Origin: Diphasiastrum complanatum
Lineage: Eukaryota > Streptophyta > Lycopodiopsida > Lycopodiales > Lycopodiaceae
Length of the DNA: 64,000 nt
Assembly: GCA_029204225.1 (NCBI GenBank)
Contig: CM055092.1
Coordinates: 75,381,019-75,445,018 of the forward strand
Direction: 5' to 3'
How positions within the stretch are numbered: position 1 is the first letter of the stretch; each line of letters opens with the position of its first letter. The translations under genes were made by a program, and so were the position numbers. The notes beneath the pieces were generated by a model. The model had not been told where the DNA came from. It saw only the letters and a program-made list of their open reading frames with translations, and made no database searches. This document shows, piece after piece, positions 1-10,329 of the stretch.

Positions 1-461
1 TGTCGGACCAGAAACTGGTCAAATCCGATAGAAATTGGTCAAATCTGGTCGATACCCCACAGAACTTGGGAAGGAAGGTGGCTACAAGTTTGTGTGCTCG
101 ACACGAATTCACTGGATCAGTTGCAGTTCGATTCTAATGTCGTTTGCCTGAAAGCGCCCTTCGTGTCGGAAGGAACGCCATTAGGGCACAACGAACGGAC
201 AACTTTTTGGCATTCCCAAGAAGTGGTCCAGTATTGCCGAATGGAGTCCATTTTGTTTGCCGTCTATTCCATATTGTGCTGCACGTGGAGACGAACCCAC
301 AACACCAAACCAGGTTCCAAACCATCCAGTATAAGCATATGTAAACTTCTGTCCAAGCCAATAACTTTGAAAGTAGTACAGGGAAGCGTAAAGACATCAA
401 GTTTTGGAGAAATCAATGCATGCACATGCACTGATATAGAGGCACACACAAGCACAAAAAT

Positions 462-462
<1 letters not shown>
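1..462. other. Intergenic, no gene seen
   Basis: No convincing coding region. Two copies of a 16-base motif (GAAAYTGGTCAAATCY) lie 20 bases apart at 11-26 and 31-46. Open frames here carry no recognisable domain and read into the following CA tract. Confidence 0.5.

Positions 463-505
<43 letters not shown>
463..505. repeat. (CA)n microsatellite
   Basis: About 21 uninterrupted CA units. It is followed at 510-533 by a short GC-rich segment (GCCGTCAACGGGCA core) that recurs after the CT tract near 52.6 kb. Confidence 0.95.
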
Positions 506-511
<6 letters not shown>

Positions 512-633
512 GCCTGCCGTCAACGGGCATACTTTACACTCGGTGGACATATTCAGCCGCATAAGAAAACAATCCACAATCAGCCTCTTGCCATCGTCAA
601 AAGCATCAATTGCTACCCAAAATGCCCTCCTGT

Positions 634-693
634 CCAATACGCAAACCATCTACAATCGATGTCTGCCGACCAATATGCAAACCATCTACAATC
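634..693. repeat. 36-bp direct duplication
   Basis: A 24-base block (CCAATAYGCAAACCATCTAC followed by AATC) starts at 634 and again at 670, giving a 36-bp period. The two copies differ at one position. No coding meaning is apparent. Confidence 0.8.
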
Positions 694-847
694 AACGTCC
701 GGCTGCCTATCAACAATGCGGACATACCCACTAGTATATATTAAAGATATATTAGAGAAAGGGTGTAAGGGTGTTGCTAACCCAATCTACTCTCCCTATG
801 TCTCACCTAAACCCTACTCTTTGCTTATTTATACATACAATACATAT

Positions 848-935
848 GCACACACACACAAGTTTATTTTTTGACCACACATACACATACACATACACAA
901 GCACATGCACATACACACATGCACATACACACCGG
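848..935. repeat. Compound CA/CATA microsatellite
   Basis: Mixed (CA)n and ACATAC-type units. The gypsy integrase reading frame runs directly into it on the minus strand, so the microsatellite marks the broken 3' edge of that element. Confidence 0.9.
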
Positions 936-2898
936 GCAGACATCACATGTCTGAATAAAATTTTCTGTGTCCTTATGAAGCGTAGGCCACCAACAACCGG
1001 ATTGCAAAAGTTTGCGAACAGTAATACCTGTAGAGAAGTGTCCTCCACCCATGCCATCATGTGAAAACATGATTAAATTTGGTACTTCATGCGGTAAAAC
1101 ACATCTTCGTAAAATATTATCTGATCCACGACGATACAATTGTCTTACAATTAATTGATAAGGTTGAGCCTTATGAATCAATTGTCTTTTCTGTACTTTT
1201 GTCAAAGAGTCATTCGGTTGTCCTAGTATCAGGTACTCAACAATATATGCCACCCACTCAGGTACTGCTTCAACATAGAACAACGCAGCATCTGGCAGTT
1301 CATCATCCACTTCAGTATTAACTGGTGCGGATTCAATTCGCGAAATGTGATCGGCTAGATAATGTTGCTTCTCCTTTCTGACCACAATTCAAAAGTCAAA
1401 TTTAGTCAATAATAATAACCATCTTGCAATATGTCCAGTATTACACGTCTTATTTACCAAGTAAAGTAACGGTTGATGATCCGTATAAAATGTAAAGTGC
1501 GTTTCCATGAGGAAGTGACGAAATTTTCGAACAGAAAAAATCATGGCTAGCGCTTCACGTTCTGTTGTTGAATAATTTTTCTCTGGATCTATAAGTTGTC
1601 TGCTTGCAAATCGTATAGGATAATCCTTCTTATAGTCACCTGGCTGCATCAAAATTGATCCAATAGCGTATTTTGAGACATCCGTATGAACATGAAACTC
1701 TAATGTCCAATCTGGAGAACGCAGTATTGGTGCTAAAGATAATGCTTTTTTTTTAACTTTTCAAAGGCTTCTAACACCTCTACTATCCAAATAGGAACAA
1801 TAGTTAATTTGTATATAGGTCGTGCCCAATCCGCAAAGAAGATAATAAAAATTCGATAGTAGTTCGCATGACCCATAAACACATAAACTCGTCGAATTGT
1901 TGCTGGCAGTGGCAATTCCACAATAACTTTGATCCTAGAATAATCGGTGGCAATACCATGTCTTGATATCACATGTCCAAGCACCACTCCGTGAGAAACC
2001 CATATCTGGCATTTTTCTGGATTTAGAGAAATCTGATATTTGTGGCATCTTTCAAAGACTTTCTCCAATTGATCTAGGTGGTCTGTATCTGTACTATGAA
2101 CTCCCAAGTCGTCCAAGTAAATTTTAAGAAATTTCTACAGATAATCTTTAAAGACAAATTGCATTACTCTTTGGAATGAACTTGGTGCATTACAGAGTCC
2201 AAACGACATTACTTTGTAAGCATAGGTGCCCCATTCTGTTGCAAAAGCAATTTTGTGGCGATCGGCAAGTGCAATCTTAACCTGGTTGTAACCACTAAAT
2301 CCATCCAGGAAACTATAAGCTTCCGTTCCAACAAGACGATCCAAAATGCTTTCAGTAAAAGGTAACGAAAAGTGATCCTTCCGTGTCACTTTATTCAATG
2401 CTTTGAGATTCACACAGATTCGCAATTTCCCATTTTTCTTAGGAACAATGACAATCGGTGAAATCCATTCGGTATGCTCGATCTCATAAATGAAATCGGC
2501 GTCAAGCAATCTCTGAAGTTCTTTCTTTATCAGATCTGCCACATTAGGATTACAATGATAGAACTTTGTAACCTTTGGTACTGCATTAGGTACTAAAGGT
2601 ATGGTATGTTCAATGACTGATGTCAGAATACCTTTCAAATCTTGATAAGTCCATGCAAAGCAATCTTGATACTTATTAAGTAAAAACGGAGTGCTGGATA
2701 CTGTTCAGGAGTAAGTTGTGATCCCACTTGTACAATCTTTTTCGGTTCTCCTGGTTCTGCAAGATTCATTGGCTGCATCCTAGCTGGGCCATCGTAAACC
2801 TCTTTAGATTCTGGCATGTGTTCTTCAGGTTCACGATGTGCTTTAGGTAACATGATAACCACATCATCCAGTGTATAACGTTTAAAATGCTCTGGCAT
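936..2898 (-). pseudogene. pol: Gypsy pol remnant: RT, RNase H, integrase zinc finger
   Basis: RT runs from about 2638 to 1733 in two pieces. It shows WISPIVIVPKKNGKLR, the FGLCNAPSSFQ region and a YLDD catalytic box at about 2106-2117. RNase H (1652-1389) shows ATEREAL-like STTEREALAMIFSVRKFRHF and YTDHQPL. The integrase zinc module (1385-936) keeps the HDGMGGGHFS His pair and CDVC Cys pair. No DDE integrase core follows: the frame enters a GT/CA repeat right after CDVC. The segment 2898-2635 resembles the linker just upstream of RT in plant gypsy elements (EPKKIVQVGSQL). No aspartic protease DSG/DTG motif was seen between 2898 and 3560, so the protease is missing or unrecognisable. Confidence 0.88.
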
Positions 2899-2965
2899 AT
2901 CATATTGGACTACATTTGCTTGTTCTTTTTCGAAAGGACTTGTCTTGGATCTTCGTTTAGTCTTC

Positions 2966-3364
2966 TTAGCAGGAAATTGATCGTGGAGGTGATGACTTTC
3001 GGGATGATAAATCTTTCTTCACAGGTGAAGACTTCCTAGACGATGATGTCTTGCTGGAAATCTGACTTGAAAAATTATTCTTGACTTTTCCTTTGTCTTT
3101 ATCCAATAGAGGTGCTTTTGGCACCAACTTTAGAAACTCTCCCAATGAAATATTGACCTTGCTAGACAAAATATTCATGAGTAATTCTGTATGCGGTGCT
3201 TCCGGTTCAGTCATCTTGAAGAGTTCTTTGTGATGATGTAATTGATCATTCATATCCGTACGTAAATTTCTTGGAGGCTGCAATGGTGAAGACCGAACTT
3301 CAGCTGTTACTTTAGCAGCTTCAAGTTTCTCTTCTTCTTGTAGATGTTTAATCCATTGTCTCAT
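2966..3364 (-). pseudogene. Gag-pol linker segment of the gypsy element
   Basis: A 132-codon open frame, rich in Lys, Ser and Glu, with the block NISLGEFLKLVPKAPLLDKD. Similar sequence lies between gag and protease in plant gypsy elements. It continues the same degenerate element as its neighbours and is not an independent gene. Confidence 0.55.
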
Positions 3365-3559
3365 ATCCTGATATCTTCATTTTTTTGCACTAAGATTTGG
3401 ATAGACTCCCGATGCTATTGGTGTATCGTTCAATGGTATAGAATTAGCATGTACTGAATCCACTACTGGTTCTTTTTGCTTTTGTGCTCTGGTGACCACC
3501 ATTAAGGGTGCACTTGGTTTATTCTGAGCTATTGATCATTGCTTGATTGTTATCAAATT

Positions 3560-4935
3560 TACAGGTGCTGTAGCTGGTGGTGGCTTCGGTCTTGCTGGAC
3601 AGTCTTTATAGCAATGCCCATAGCCACAGTCACGACAGAATGGTACAAATTTTTCTTTATTTGGGCATTCTGCAACTCTGTGATTTTCTCCACATGCAAA
3701 GCATCCAAGTGGTGCTCTGGCCCAATGTTTCGAGGCTTGTTGTTGAGCGTCAGCATAAATGGCATACTGTTCTGAAGATCCACCTTCCTGATCATTACCA
3801 TAGCTCCATTACTCAGCACTTCCACAAGGTTATGGTTCCATCAAATTGGCAGGAGGAGCGGAGTGTTTTGGTGGGGCAAACAAAGCTAGATGTTCCGGGT
3901 ATCCAAGAGTAGATTGTTGCAGTCTTGCTACTGGATTGTCTCCATACTGTGGATCTCGATATCCCATCTAGACATACCATTGCTGAATTATCCGAGGGTT
4001 GAAGTTGCAAAAGGCAGTCTCATGGTCAGGTGAATTACACAGATGGCAAACACTAATTTCCATTCGTTTTTTCAATTGAGGACACTCGTTCACCGTGTGA
4101 TTTCTTGTACAAATAGAACACCAGACATTTTCCCTGGTAGGAAAAGTCTTTGCAAACTTCTCAGGTTCCTTGTTTGCTTCTTCATGGAAATTTTCCAATG
4201 CTTTGATCTTCTCATCAAACTACAACTTTTTCATCTGTTTCTGCTGGGTCTTCCCAAGTTTCTCGAACTCATTGAGCATCATTTCTGCAGTAGCATTGGC
4301 ATTCGTTGATGCAATAGCGGTGGATGTCGTAGTAGTCTGCCCTGCTGTATAAGGCAACATACTGACATTCGGCTCATCATCTGAATCTTCGTCCTCTTCC
4401 CGAATTGCATCGTCCATCGCATTTTGCAAAAGTGCGTATTCATTATGGCGTTTCAGCTCACGTCTGATCCGTTTAGGTAGACCTGACAAAAATCACATAA
4501 TCATGGCATTTTCATTAATCAGCTCAGGCTCACATTCAGATCTAAGACGTTTCACTCTTTCGATGTAATCTTGAACCATTTCCCGCTTTCCCATTAAATG
4601 TTACTTAAAAGTAGGAAAGGGTCTTCCATAAACTTCCGCAGTTTGAACCGTGTGATAAGGGCTTGTTTAACAACCTCCCAATCTGTACGTTCAGTTTCGT
4701 CTTGGTTATAGTACCAATCTTGTGCTGCGCCTGTTAAGGCCATAGGAAACAAGTTAAGTTTATTTTGAGGATAAATCTCACCATAGACCTCACAAGATTC
4801 AGCATAGATCTGAAGAAATCTAACTGGATCTGTTAGTCCATTATATTTGGGTAGATCCAATCGGGGTGCTTTTCTAACAATAATTGGATTGACCTCCTGT
4901 GGAGCACCTCCAGGAGCAGCTCCAGGGGCAACCAT
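3560..4935 (-). pseudogene. gag: Gypsy gag remnant with four CCHC knuckles
   Basis: The capsid-like retrotransposon gag domain is at 4935-4594 (LPKYNGLTDPVRFLQIY, then LFPMALTGAAQDWYYN). A charged segment follows at 4489-4220. Two zinc knuckles lie at 4130-4020 (CSICTRNHTVNEC and CHLCNSPDHETAFC) and two more at about 3700-3600 (CFACGENHRVAEC and CRDCGYGHCYKDC). The parts are in different frames, so the gene is broken. Start chosen at the ATG at 4935, whose first residues MVAPGAAPGGAPQ precede the capsid fold directly; the 1.2 kb upstream is non-coding leader. Gag would package element RNA. Confidence 0.85.
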
Positions 4936-6126
4936 CTTTACAAATTTAGATCAAATCAATAATGAGATTGGATATAGATTTTTTCAAAAAACTATCTCAG
5001 ATTAGATCTGCTAGCTCTATTCCACTTTTCAAGAATCAGATTCCATATGATGAAAAACTACCCAAAATTCAATCAAACGATACTTCTCAAAAATGATAAA
5101 TCTCTCAGAGTCCAATTTAGAATATATAAGATTTGACCCAAATTTTGACAGAGACTTGATCTGAGAAATCAGAAACTAAAAATAGGACTGGCAAAGGTTG
5201 CCTCGGCGAAGGTTCAACAGTGCTATTTTGGGATAAAAACTCTCTGAACACTTTTCTGGCAATTTCTTGGGAAATAACCTTCGTCGACTTCTCAGATGGA
5301 AGATCTGACACAAATAAATCTATGGACAATCGGACGAAGGTTCTTGGCACAAAAAAATACAGTTTTTGTAATCTAACGAGGATAAAAATCAAGATTTTTT
5401 GTGATCTGATCAAGAAGAATCTTCGTCGAACTCAAAAATAGTAGTTTACTATAGATAGAATGTTCTGGAAACTCGGCGAAGGTTCTGGCAAAGGATCAAG
5501 AGTAATACTGATAAATTTGCAAAAAAGTGACTTTTATGACAAAAATATGACAATATGACAACTTATCTTCCAAAAAACTTTTTATTTTTGGTATTTTTTT
5601 CACCGACCTGGCAGCAGATAGATCTGAATCACATCTAAGCACAGTGGATCAGGCGAAGGTTCTTTTTCTGTATTTTTTAGGGTTTTGATAATTTTTGTGT
5701 TTTTTTTTTGTTTTTCTGATGTTTTTGGAAATCTGCTGGGAATTAATCTTCGGCCTTCAAACTGAAGGTTCTGTAAACAAAACCAAAGGTGTCTGAACGG
5801 CGAAGGTTTCCTGAAAGAGGGTAAAAATTTCTGAGCTCTGATGACGCTTTTTGTCTCTTTTTGACCAAATTTGACAGATTTGACTGATTTTTGTTATTTT
5901 CTCTGATATCTCAGATCCAAATGGATCTTAAGATTGGTGATCTGAATAGCTTTTCCTGTTTAATAATCAGATTAGATTTTAAACAAACAAATCCACTCAA
6001 ATCTAGCAAAATCAATTCCAAGCTAATCCTACAATGCAGATTTAACACTATTCATGCCACGACAAGATGCCTAATGCAAGCTAACCATCAACCAAACATG
6101 CTGCAAACTAAAAAATTGGTGTAGCT
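4936..6126 (-). other. Gypsy 5' leader with recurrent GGCGAAGGTT motif
   Basis: About 1.2 kb between primer site and gag without coding signal. The motif GGCGAAGGTT, or close variants, recurs at least eight times between about 5200 and 5810 in both orientations (CGGCGAAGGTTC, CCTTCGTCGA, ATCTTCGTCGA, AGGCGAAGGTTC). T-rich runs are also common. Confidence 0.6.
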
Positions 6127-6143
6127 CCCCGGCAACGGCGCCA
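6127..6143 (-). promoter_or_regulatory. Primer binding site, tRNA-Asp type
   Basis: On the minus strand the site reads TGGCGCCGTTGCCGGGG. This is complementary to the 3' end of plant tRNA-Asp (GTC) including CCA, and is a known primer choice of plant gypsy elements. It sits a few bases inside the LTR end at about 6149. Confidence 0.9.
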
Positions 6144-6148
6144 AAATT

Positions 6149-6483
6149 GTAGTGGGTTTCTTTCCTTGCCTAACCTGAATCCAAGATCTAGTCAATCTAG
6201 CATCAAAGAGACGGAGTTAGTTGTCACGCGGAGGTTCGTTCCTATGAGAGCGATAGTATAGTTCAGATTTCAACATGAATGGAGGATCTAACACTAACAT
6301 CCATTAAAACTACATTCATTAACCCTAAATCCACAACAATGATAGAAACTTACTCTTCTCTCTCTCCCTTTCTCTCTCACAAAAAGCATAAGAAATAACA
6401 ATCCCAATAATGATCAGATCCAACAATTAGCAAAATCCAAAGAAAGCATGAGAAATGGAGGAGAAGAGAGGAAGATCAAGGAC
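6149..6483 (-). repeat. Partial 5' LTR of the gypsy element
   Basis: On the minus strand the sequence ends ACTACA just before the primer site, consistent with an LTR 3' terminus. The LTR cannot be followed beyond the CA-rich tract that begins near 6484. No partner LTR is present in the window, so its true length is unknown. Confidence 0.55.
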
Positions 6484-6582
6484 ATTCATACACATCAGAC
6501 ACACATATACACATGCATACACATACACACCGATACAAATACATATTTACATACACATATACACACATACACACAGATATAG
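6484..6582. repeat. CA/CATA microsatellite between two retroelements
   Basis: Degenerate (CA)n, ATACAC and CATACA units. The gypsy LTR fragment abuts on the left. On the right the copia integrase frame (ending NRLPHNALYL) runs straight into it. Confidence 0.9.
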
Positions 6583-7816
6583 TGCATTGTGAGGTAATCT
6601 ATTGCACAAATAGTTTGCACAATTAATTGCTTCACCCCAATATTCAATAGGCAAAGAAGCTTCAACTCGGATTGCTTTAGCACATTCACATAAAGATCGA
6701 TTTTGTCTCTCAGCAACTCCATTTTGAGATGGAGAATAAGCACAAGAAAACACTCTCTTTATTCCTTCACATTCACAATATTCATAAAACTTGTTGGAGA
6801 TGTATTCACCTCCTCCATCACATCTTAAAGCTTTAACTTTGAAAGAAAACTGTTTCTCAACATAAGCTTTGAAGATTAGAAAGTGATCAAATGCCATAGC
6901 TTTTGAAGAAAGTAGATACAACCAACTATATCTTGTAAAGTCATCAATAAAGGTGACAAAACATGTTGCACCACCAATACTTTTAGAAGAAGAAAAATGA
7001 ACATCCGAGTGTATAAGCTCCAAAGGATGAGTAGTCTTGATAAAAGACTTTTGATATGGCTTTCTATGTGATTTTGCAATAGCACAAGCCTCACAAGGCT
7101 TGATATTTTTGGAAAATGATTTTGGAAGGCCAAACAGCCTTATCTTTCTTGACCGTAGAAGACATAGATTTAAAGTTAGGATGCCCCAACCTTCTATGCC
7201 ACAGCTCCTCCTTAGATAAAAGAGCAACTTCACAAAAGTTTGCATTCTCAGAAGAATTCAACTTGAAAATTCCACCATATCTAGATCCATTAGCTAGGAC
7301 CTCATCATTTTTCTTGATAAAGCAAGTATTGGAGTTGAACTTTACATCACAACCACTATCAAGCAACTTTCCAACACTAATCAAGTTCTTTGTAAGTTTA
7401 GGAATAAAAAGAACATTGGAAAGTGCAAGAACTTTAGAAGAAGCAAGTTTCAATGGAATGTTGCCAATTCCTTCAATAGAACACTCATGATCATTTGCAG
7501 TATAAATAGATCTCTTAAGTCCTTTGTAAGGTACAATTGAGTCAAAAGACTCCTTTGAACAACACATATGTGAAGAAGCTCCACTATCTATGTACCAAGC
7601 TCCATCTTTCTTGAAAGGTGATGAAGAAAAAGTTGACACCATGAGTGATCCTTCTCCATCACTTGCAACAAAATCTTCTTCAATCTCTTTGGAGAGATTT
7701 GCTTGCTTGAGTTGGTTTTTCTGTTTGAAGCAATTAGAGGCATAGTGCCCCTTCTTGCCACAAAAGAAACACTTGACTTTCTTCTTCTTGGTCTTTGAAG
7801 TAGAAGGATTGGACAA
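6583..7816 (-). pseudogene. Copia gag-protease-integrase fragment
   Basis: Read right to left on the minus strand: CCHC knuckle CFFCGKKGHYASNC, protease site WYIDSGASSHM, GAG-pre-integrase LWHRRLGHPNFKSM, integrase zinc pair CEACAIAKSH, then the catalytic core with HSDV, RCDGGGEY and GVAERQNRSL supplying the D, D and E residues. A frameshift near 7125-7130 splits the reading frame inside KAV/GLPKSF. RT and RNase H are absent: coding ends at the CA microsatellite. The order PR-INT before RT identifies Ty1/copia. Confidence 0.92.
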
Positions 7817-8531
7817 TAATATGTTTAAGCTTGTTCCAATCAGACTTAATGTTGCTGCTCTCTTTCACTATAGGTATTTTCAAGGATGTGCTACCTTCCT
7901 ATGTGAAAAACTTGCAATTGTATTTGAGATGGATCTCAAATATTTCACAAAACAAGATTTTCTAGATTAGACACTCAAAATGAATTGAGGTTTGAATCCT
8001 ACTTTTGGCATGTGTGAAATGCTTCAAAAGAAAGCACTAATGATACTCAGAAGACTCAAAGGTGTTCAATTAACATCAAACTTAGTCTTGATCTTCAGTG
8101 TCTTGTGTAGGATGCTCAAAACAATGGATTCAGAACAAAGCAAGATTGAATTAAATCAAAAAGTGGTCACTCGGATTTTGGACCTCTCCCTATCCACTTT
8201 AAGAGCTTATAACTCTTGATAGACACATCAGATTGATTTGGTATCAATTTCTATGGAAAGTACACTTCATAAATTTTCCATCAAGCTATAAGACCATTAT
8301 CTTTGGATCAACTAGCAAGGAAATAGAAGGGACTGAAAATCTTTGGTTTTCACATGTGCGGTATTCTAGAATTCCATACTACACTTTTCAGACCTGAAAA
8401 TTCAGTTTCAATCCAATTTGGTCCAAACACTTTTCAGAGAAAGGTAAAGAAAAGTGAATAACTGTTTTTTTGCTTGAATTAGCTCTCAAATTCTTGTACA
8501 ATCAGAGATGTTAGCATGCAAAGCTCAATTT
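7817..8531 (-). other. Copia leader and decayed gag region
   Basis: Lies between the zinc-knuckle frame and the primer site, where gag should be. I see no clear gag domain; the sequence is AT-rich with many stops. It is annotated by position only. Confidence 0.4.
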
Positions 8532-8544
8532 GGCTCTGATACCA
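8532..8544 (-). promoter_or_regulatory. Primer binding site, initiator tRNA-Met
   Basis: The minus strand reads TGGTATCAGAGCC, an exact match to the usual tRNA-iMet primer site of plant copia elements. It directly precedes the LTR-like sequence beginning TGACAAAATTTCC on the plus strand at 8545. Confidence 0.88.
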
Positions 8545-9240
8545 TGACAAAATTTCCAGAATTCTCACACGTGTGGGAATGATCCACAAGTATGATAGAT
8601 CTTATTAAGCTTTATGATTAGCACAATAACCTGATTCTAGATTGAATAGCAAGATCTAGTACAGAATTTATGGTTTAACCACAATCTAGCATGCTAAGAA
8701 TCAGATAATGATAGCTTGAATTACAAATGCGCAAAAGTACAAGACTTTAGTGTAAAAGCATTATCCTCAACATGAGTTAGAGAGAGAAAGAGAGAGAGAT
8801 ATTCAAGCAAAAATGGTGTAGATCCAAAATGGCATGGAATAGCTACAAAGCTTTGGTTCTTCATAAAAAATTATGAGAATGGCTACACATATTTATGGAG
8901 TTTGAGGTAGCTCGAGGTAGAACCACATCCATCCACCTTTCAATCACATCTAAAGTGAAAACTAGAGTCTAAGTGACATTTTTCACATCTCATGCATGTA
9001 TCTCTACCTATTTTTACCAAGTGTCCTACTTCTAACTAGAATTGTACAAATAATCATGCATGTGTCCATTTCACTTTGTGCATGCCTTGCATGTCACTAT
9101 GGATCACTTACAATAAATGCATGTGATATGCCACAAGTTTCTACAAGCATATTAATGCTATTTCTACGTCTACAATCTATATGCAAGTTGTATTCAACCA
9201 ACTAGATATGACAAATCCATATAGCTCGAATTCTGTCTAG
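8545..9240 (-). repeat. Probable 5' LTR of the copia fragment
   Basis: Starts next to the primer site. It includes a GA-rich stretch near 8770-8800. The outer boundary was not found because no partner LTR is in the window; the end given is approximate. Confidence 0.45.
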
Positions 9241-9333
9241 GCCAAATTTGGCATTTACATTTATGAACCAACATACTTGCATAGTACAAAGTTTGTAGCA
9301 AGCCTAAGTCAAGATAGATGATTTGTCAATTTC

Positions 9334-9494
9334 AACATCACATGTCAAGTCAAAAGGGGTAATAATTGAGTCATATGAATACCACGTGGCATCATCCGGT
9401 AATGACATGTGTCACACGTCACATGGGATAATAATGAAGTCATCATTAGTCGTACAAAAGAACATGTGGCATCATTCGGTAATGACATGTGTCC
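9334..9494. repeat. ~81-bp imperfect tandem duplication
   Basis: Two copies, about 9334-9412 and 9415-9494, share ATAATNGAGTCAT-like and GTGGCATCATYCGGTAATGA blocks. One copy has CACGTGG, a G-box-like palindrome. No adjacent gene gives this a clear role. Confidence 0.7.
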
Positions 9495-9842
9495 TACCAC
9501 CAACTTTCGCACGTGTGGATGAATCGACCATATAAGATTGTCGTAAACGCTCATTTTTTATTGCCAAAAATTTTGCTTTGTGTGATATCGCACTCGAGCG
9601 AGCCCTTTGCCATCCGCCACCATACAAATGCCCACCAATTGCGCACCACTTGATATCGCTTTCGAGCGCAACGCCTCCTTTAGATTTTTTTTGGTCTAAC
9701 CTTCTGCACTCAAGAACGGTATCATCCTCCCGATATAGTTATCAAGCGCACTTTTGTGTATATATTTTTTTGTTGTTGCTTATTGCGCTCGAAAGCAATA
9801 TTTGGTTTTTTGATCTGTTTTTTATTTTTCCTGTGAATAATG

Positions 9843-10206
9843 ATGGCCCATGTCAAGTCCACAGCCCATCGACGTAGCATTGTCCAACTCTCCTCTGCCT
9901 GTATTCCCCTTGGTACTAGTCGTCATCGTAAGCGGAAGTAGGTCTGGTTGAGTGAGATTAGGAAACTACAAAGATTCACTGAACTGTTCATTCCTAAGGC
10001 TCCTTTCAGCCGATCTGTTAGAAATGTCACACTGTCCGTTGCATGTAAGATTCACTGCTATTGCCATGTAGGCCCTGCAAGGTGCTGCAGAGGATTACCT
10101 AGCCCAGTTTTTTGAGGATTTTTGACTCTTAGTCGTGCACGGTAAATGTGTTACCATCATGCCTAAGAATTTTGTAATCCTCAAAAAACTTCGGGCGCAC
10201 TATTCA
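9843..10206 (+). pseudogene. CENH3-like histone H3 retropseudogene
   Basis: The frame starts at ATG 9843 with an H3-like tail (MAHVKSTAHRRS) and a basic patch SRHRKRK. An in-frame TAG follows, then SEIRKLQRFTEL and IPKAPFSRSVRNVT, matching the H3 alpha-N region. After a frameshift near 10050 come RFTAIAM, a stop, then ALQGAAEDYLAQFFED (alpha-2), another stop, and VTIMPKNFVILKKLR (loop 2/alpha-3). The IPxAPFxRxVR..T form and a tail unlike canonical H3 favour the centromeric variant CENH3, which replaces H3 in centromeric nucleosomes. Plant CENH3 genes normally have introns; this copy has none, so a reverse-transcribed, dead copy is inferred. Family assignment as H3 is firm, as CENH3 likely. 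Confidence 0.8.
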
Positions 10207-10329
10207 AATCAACAACAGCACCTCAAGGGAACTGCCTTTGGACAGGACAAATATGCCCACCATCTATAGGAGGAAAAAGAAGTAGCCACGTCCTTTTAAA
10301 GCCGGATTTTGTAGGCCAACTACTTAAGC

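Larger units (their letters stand above)
936..6483 (-). mobile_element. Decayed Ty3/gypsy LTR retrotransposon
   Basis: Minus-strand element read right to left: partial 5' LTR, tRNA-Asp primer site at 6127-6143, a 1.2 kb leader, gag, then RT, RNase H and the integrase zinc-binding region. The integrase core and the 3' LTR are absent, because coding stops at the CA microsatellite at 935. Both ends of the fragment therefore sit against CA-rich tracts (848-935 and 6484-6582). Frameshifts and stops split every domain, so the element is dead. The domain order gag-RT-RH-INT places it in Ty3/gypsy. Confidence 0.9.

Noticed and set aside
413-649. Cys/Val-repeat ORFs across the CA tract
   Set aside because: They translate the microsatellite itself; the same applies to Arg-Glu and Ser-Leu ORFs over the CT tracts at 52.5 and 52.9 kb.
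6127-6143. Possible tRNA-Asp gene
   Set aside because: Only the 3' 17 bases of the complementary tRNA are present, next to an LTR end and gag leader; this is a primer site, not a tRNA gene.
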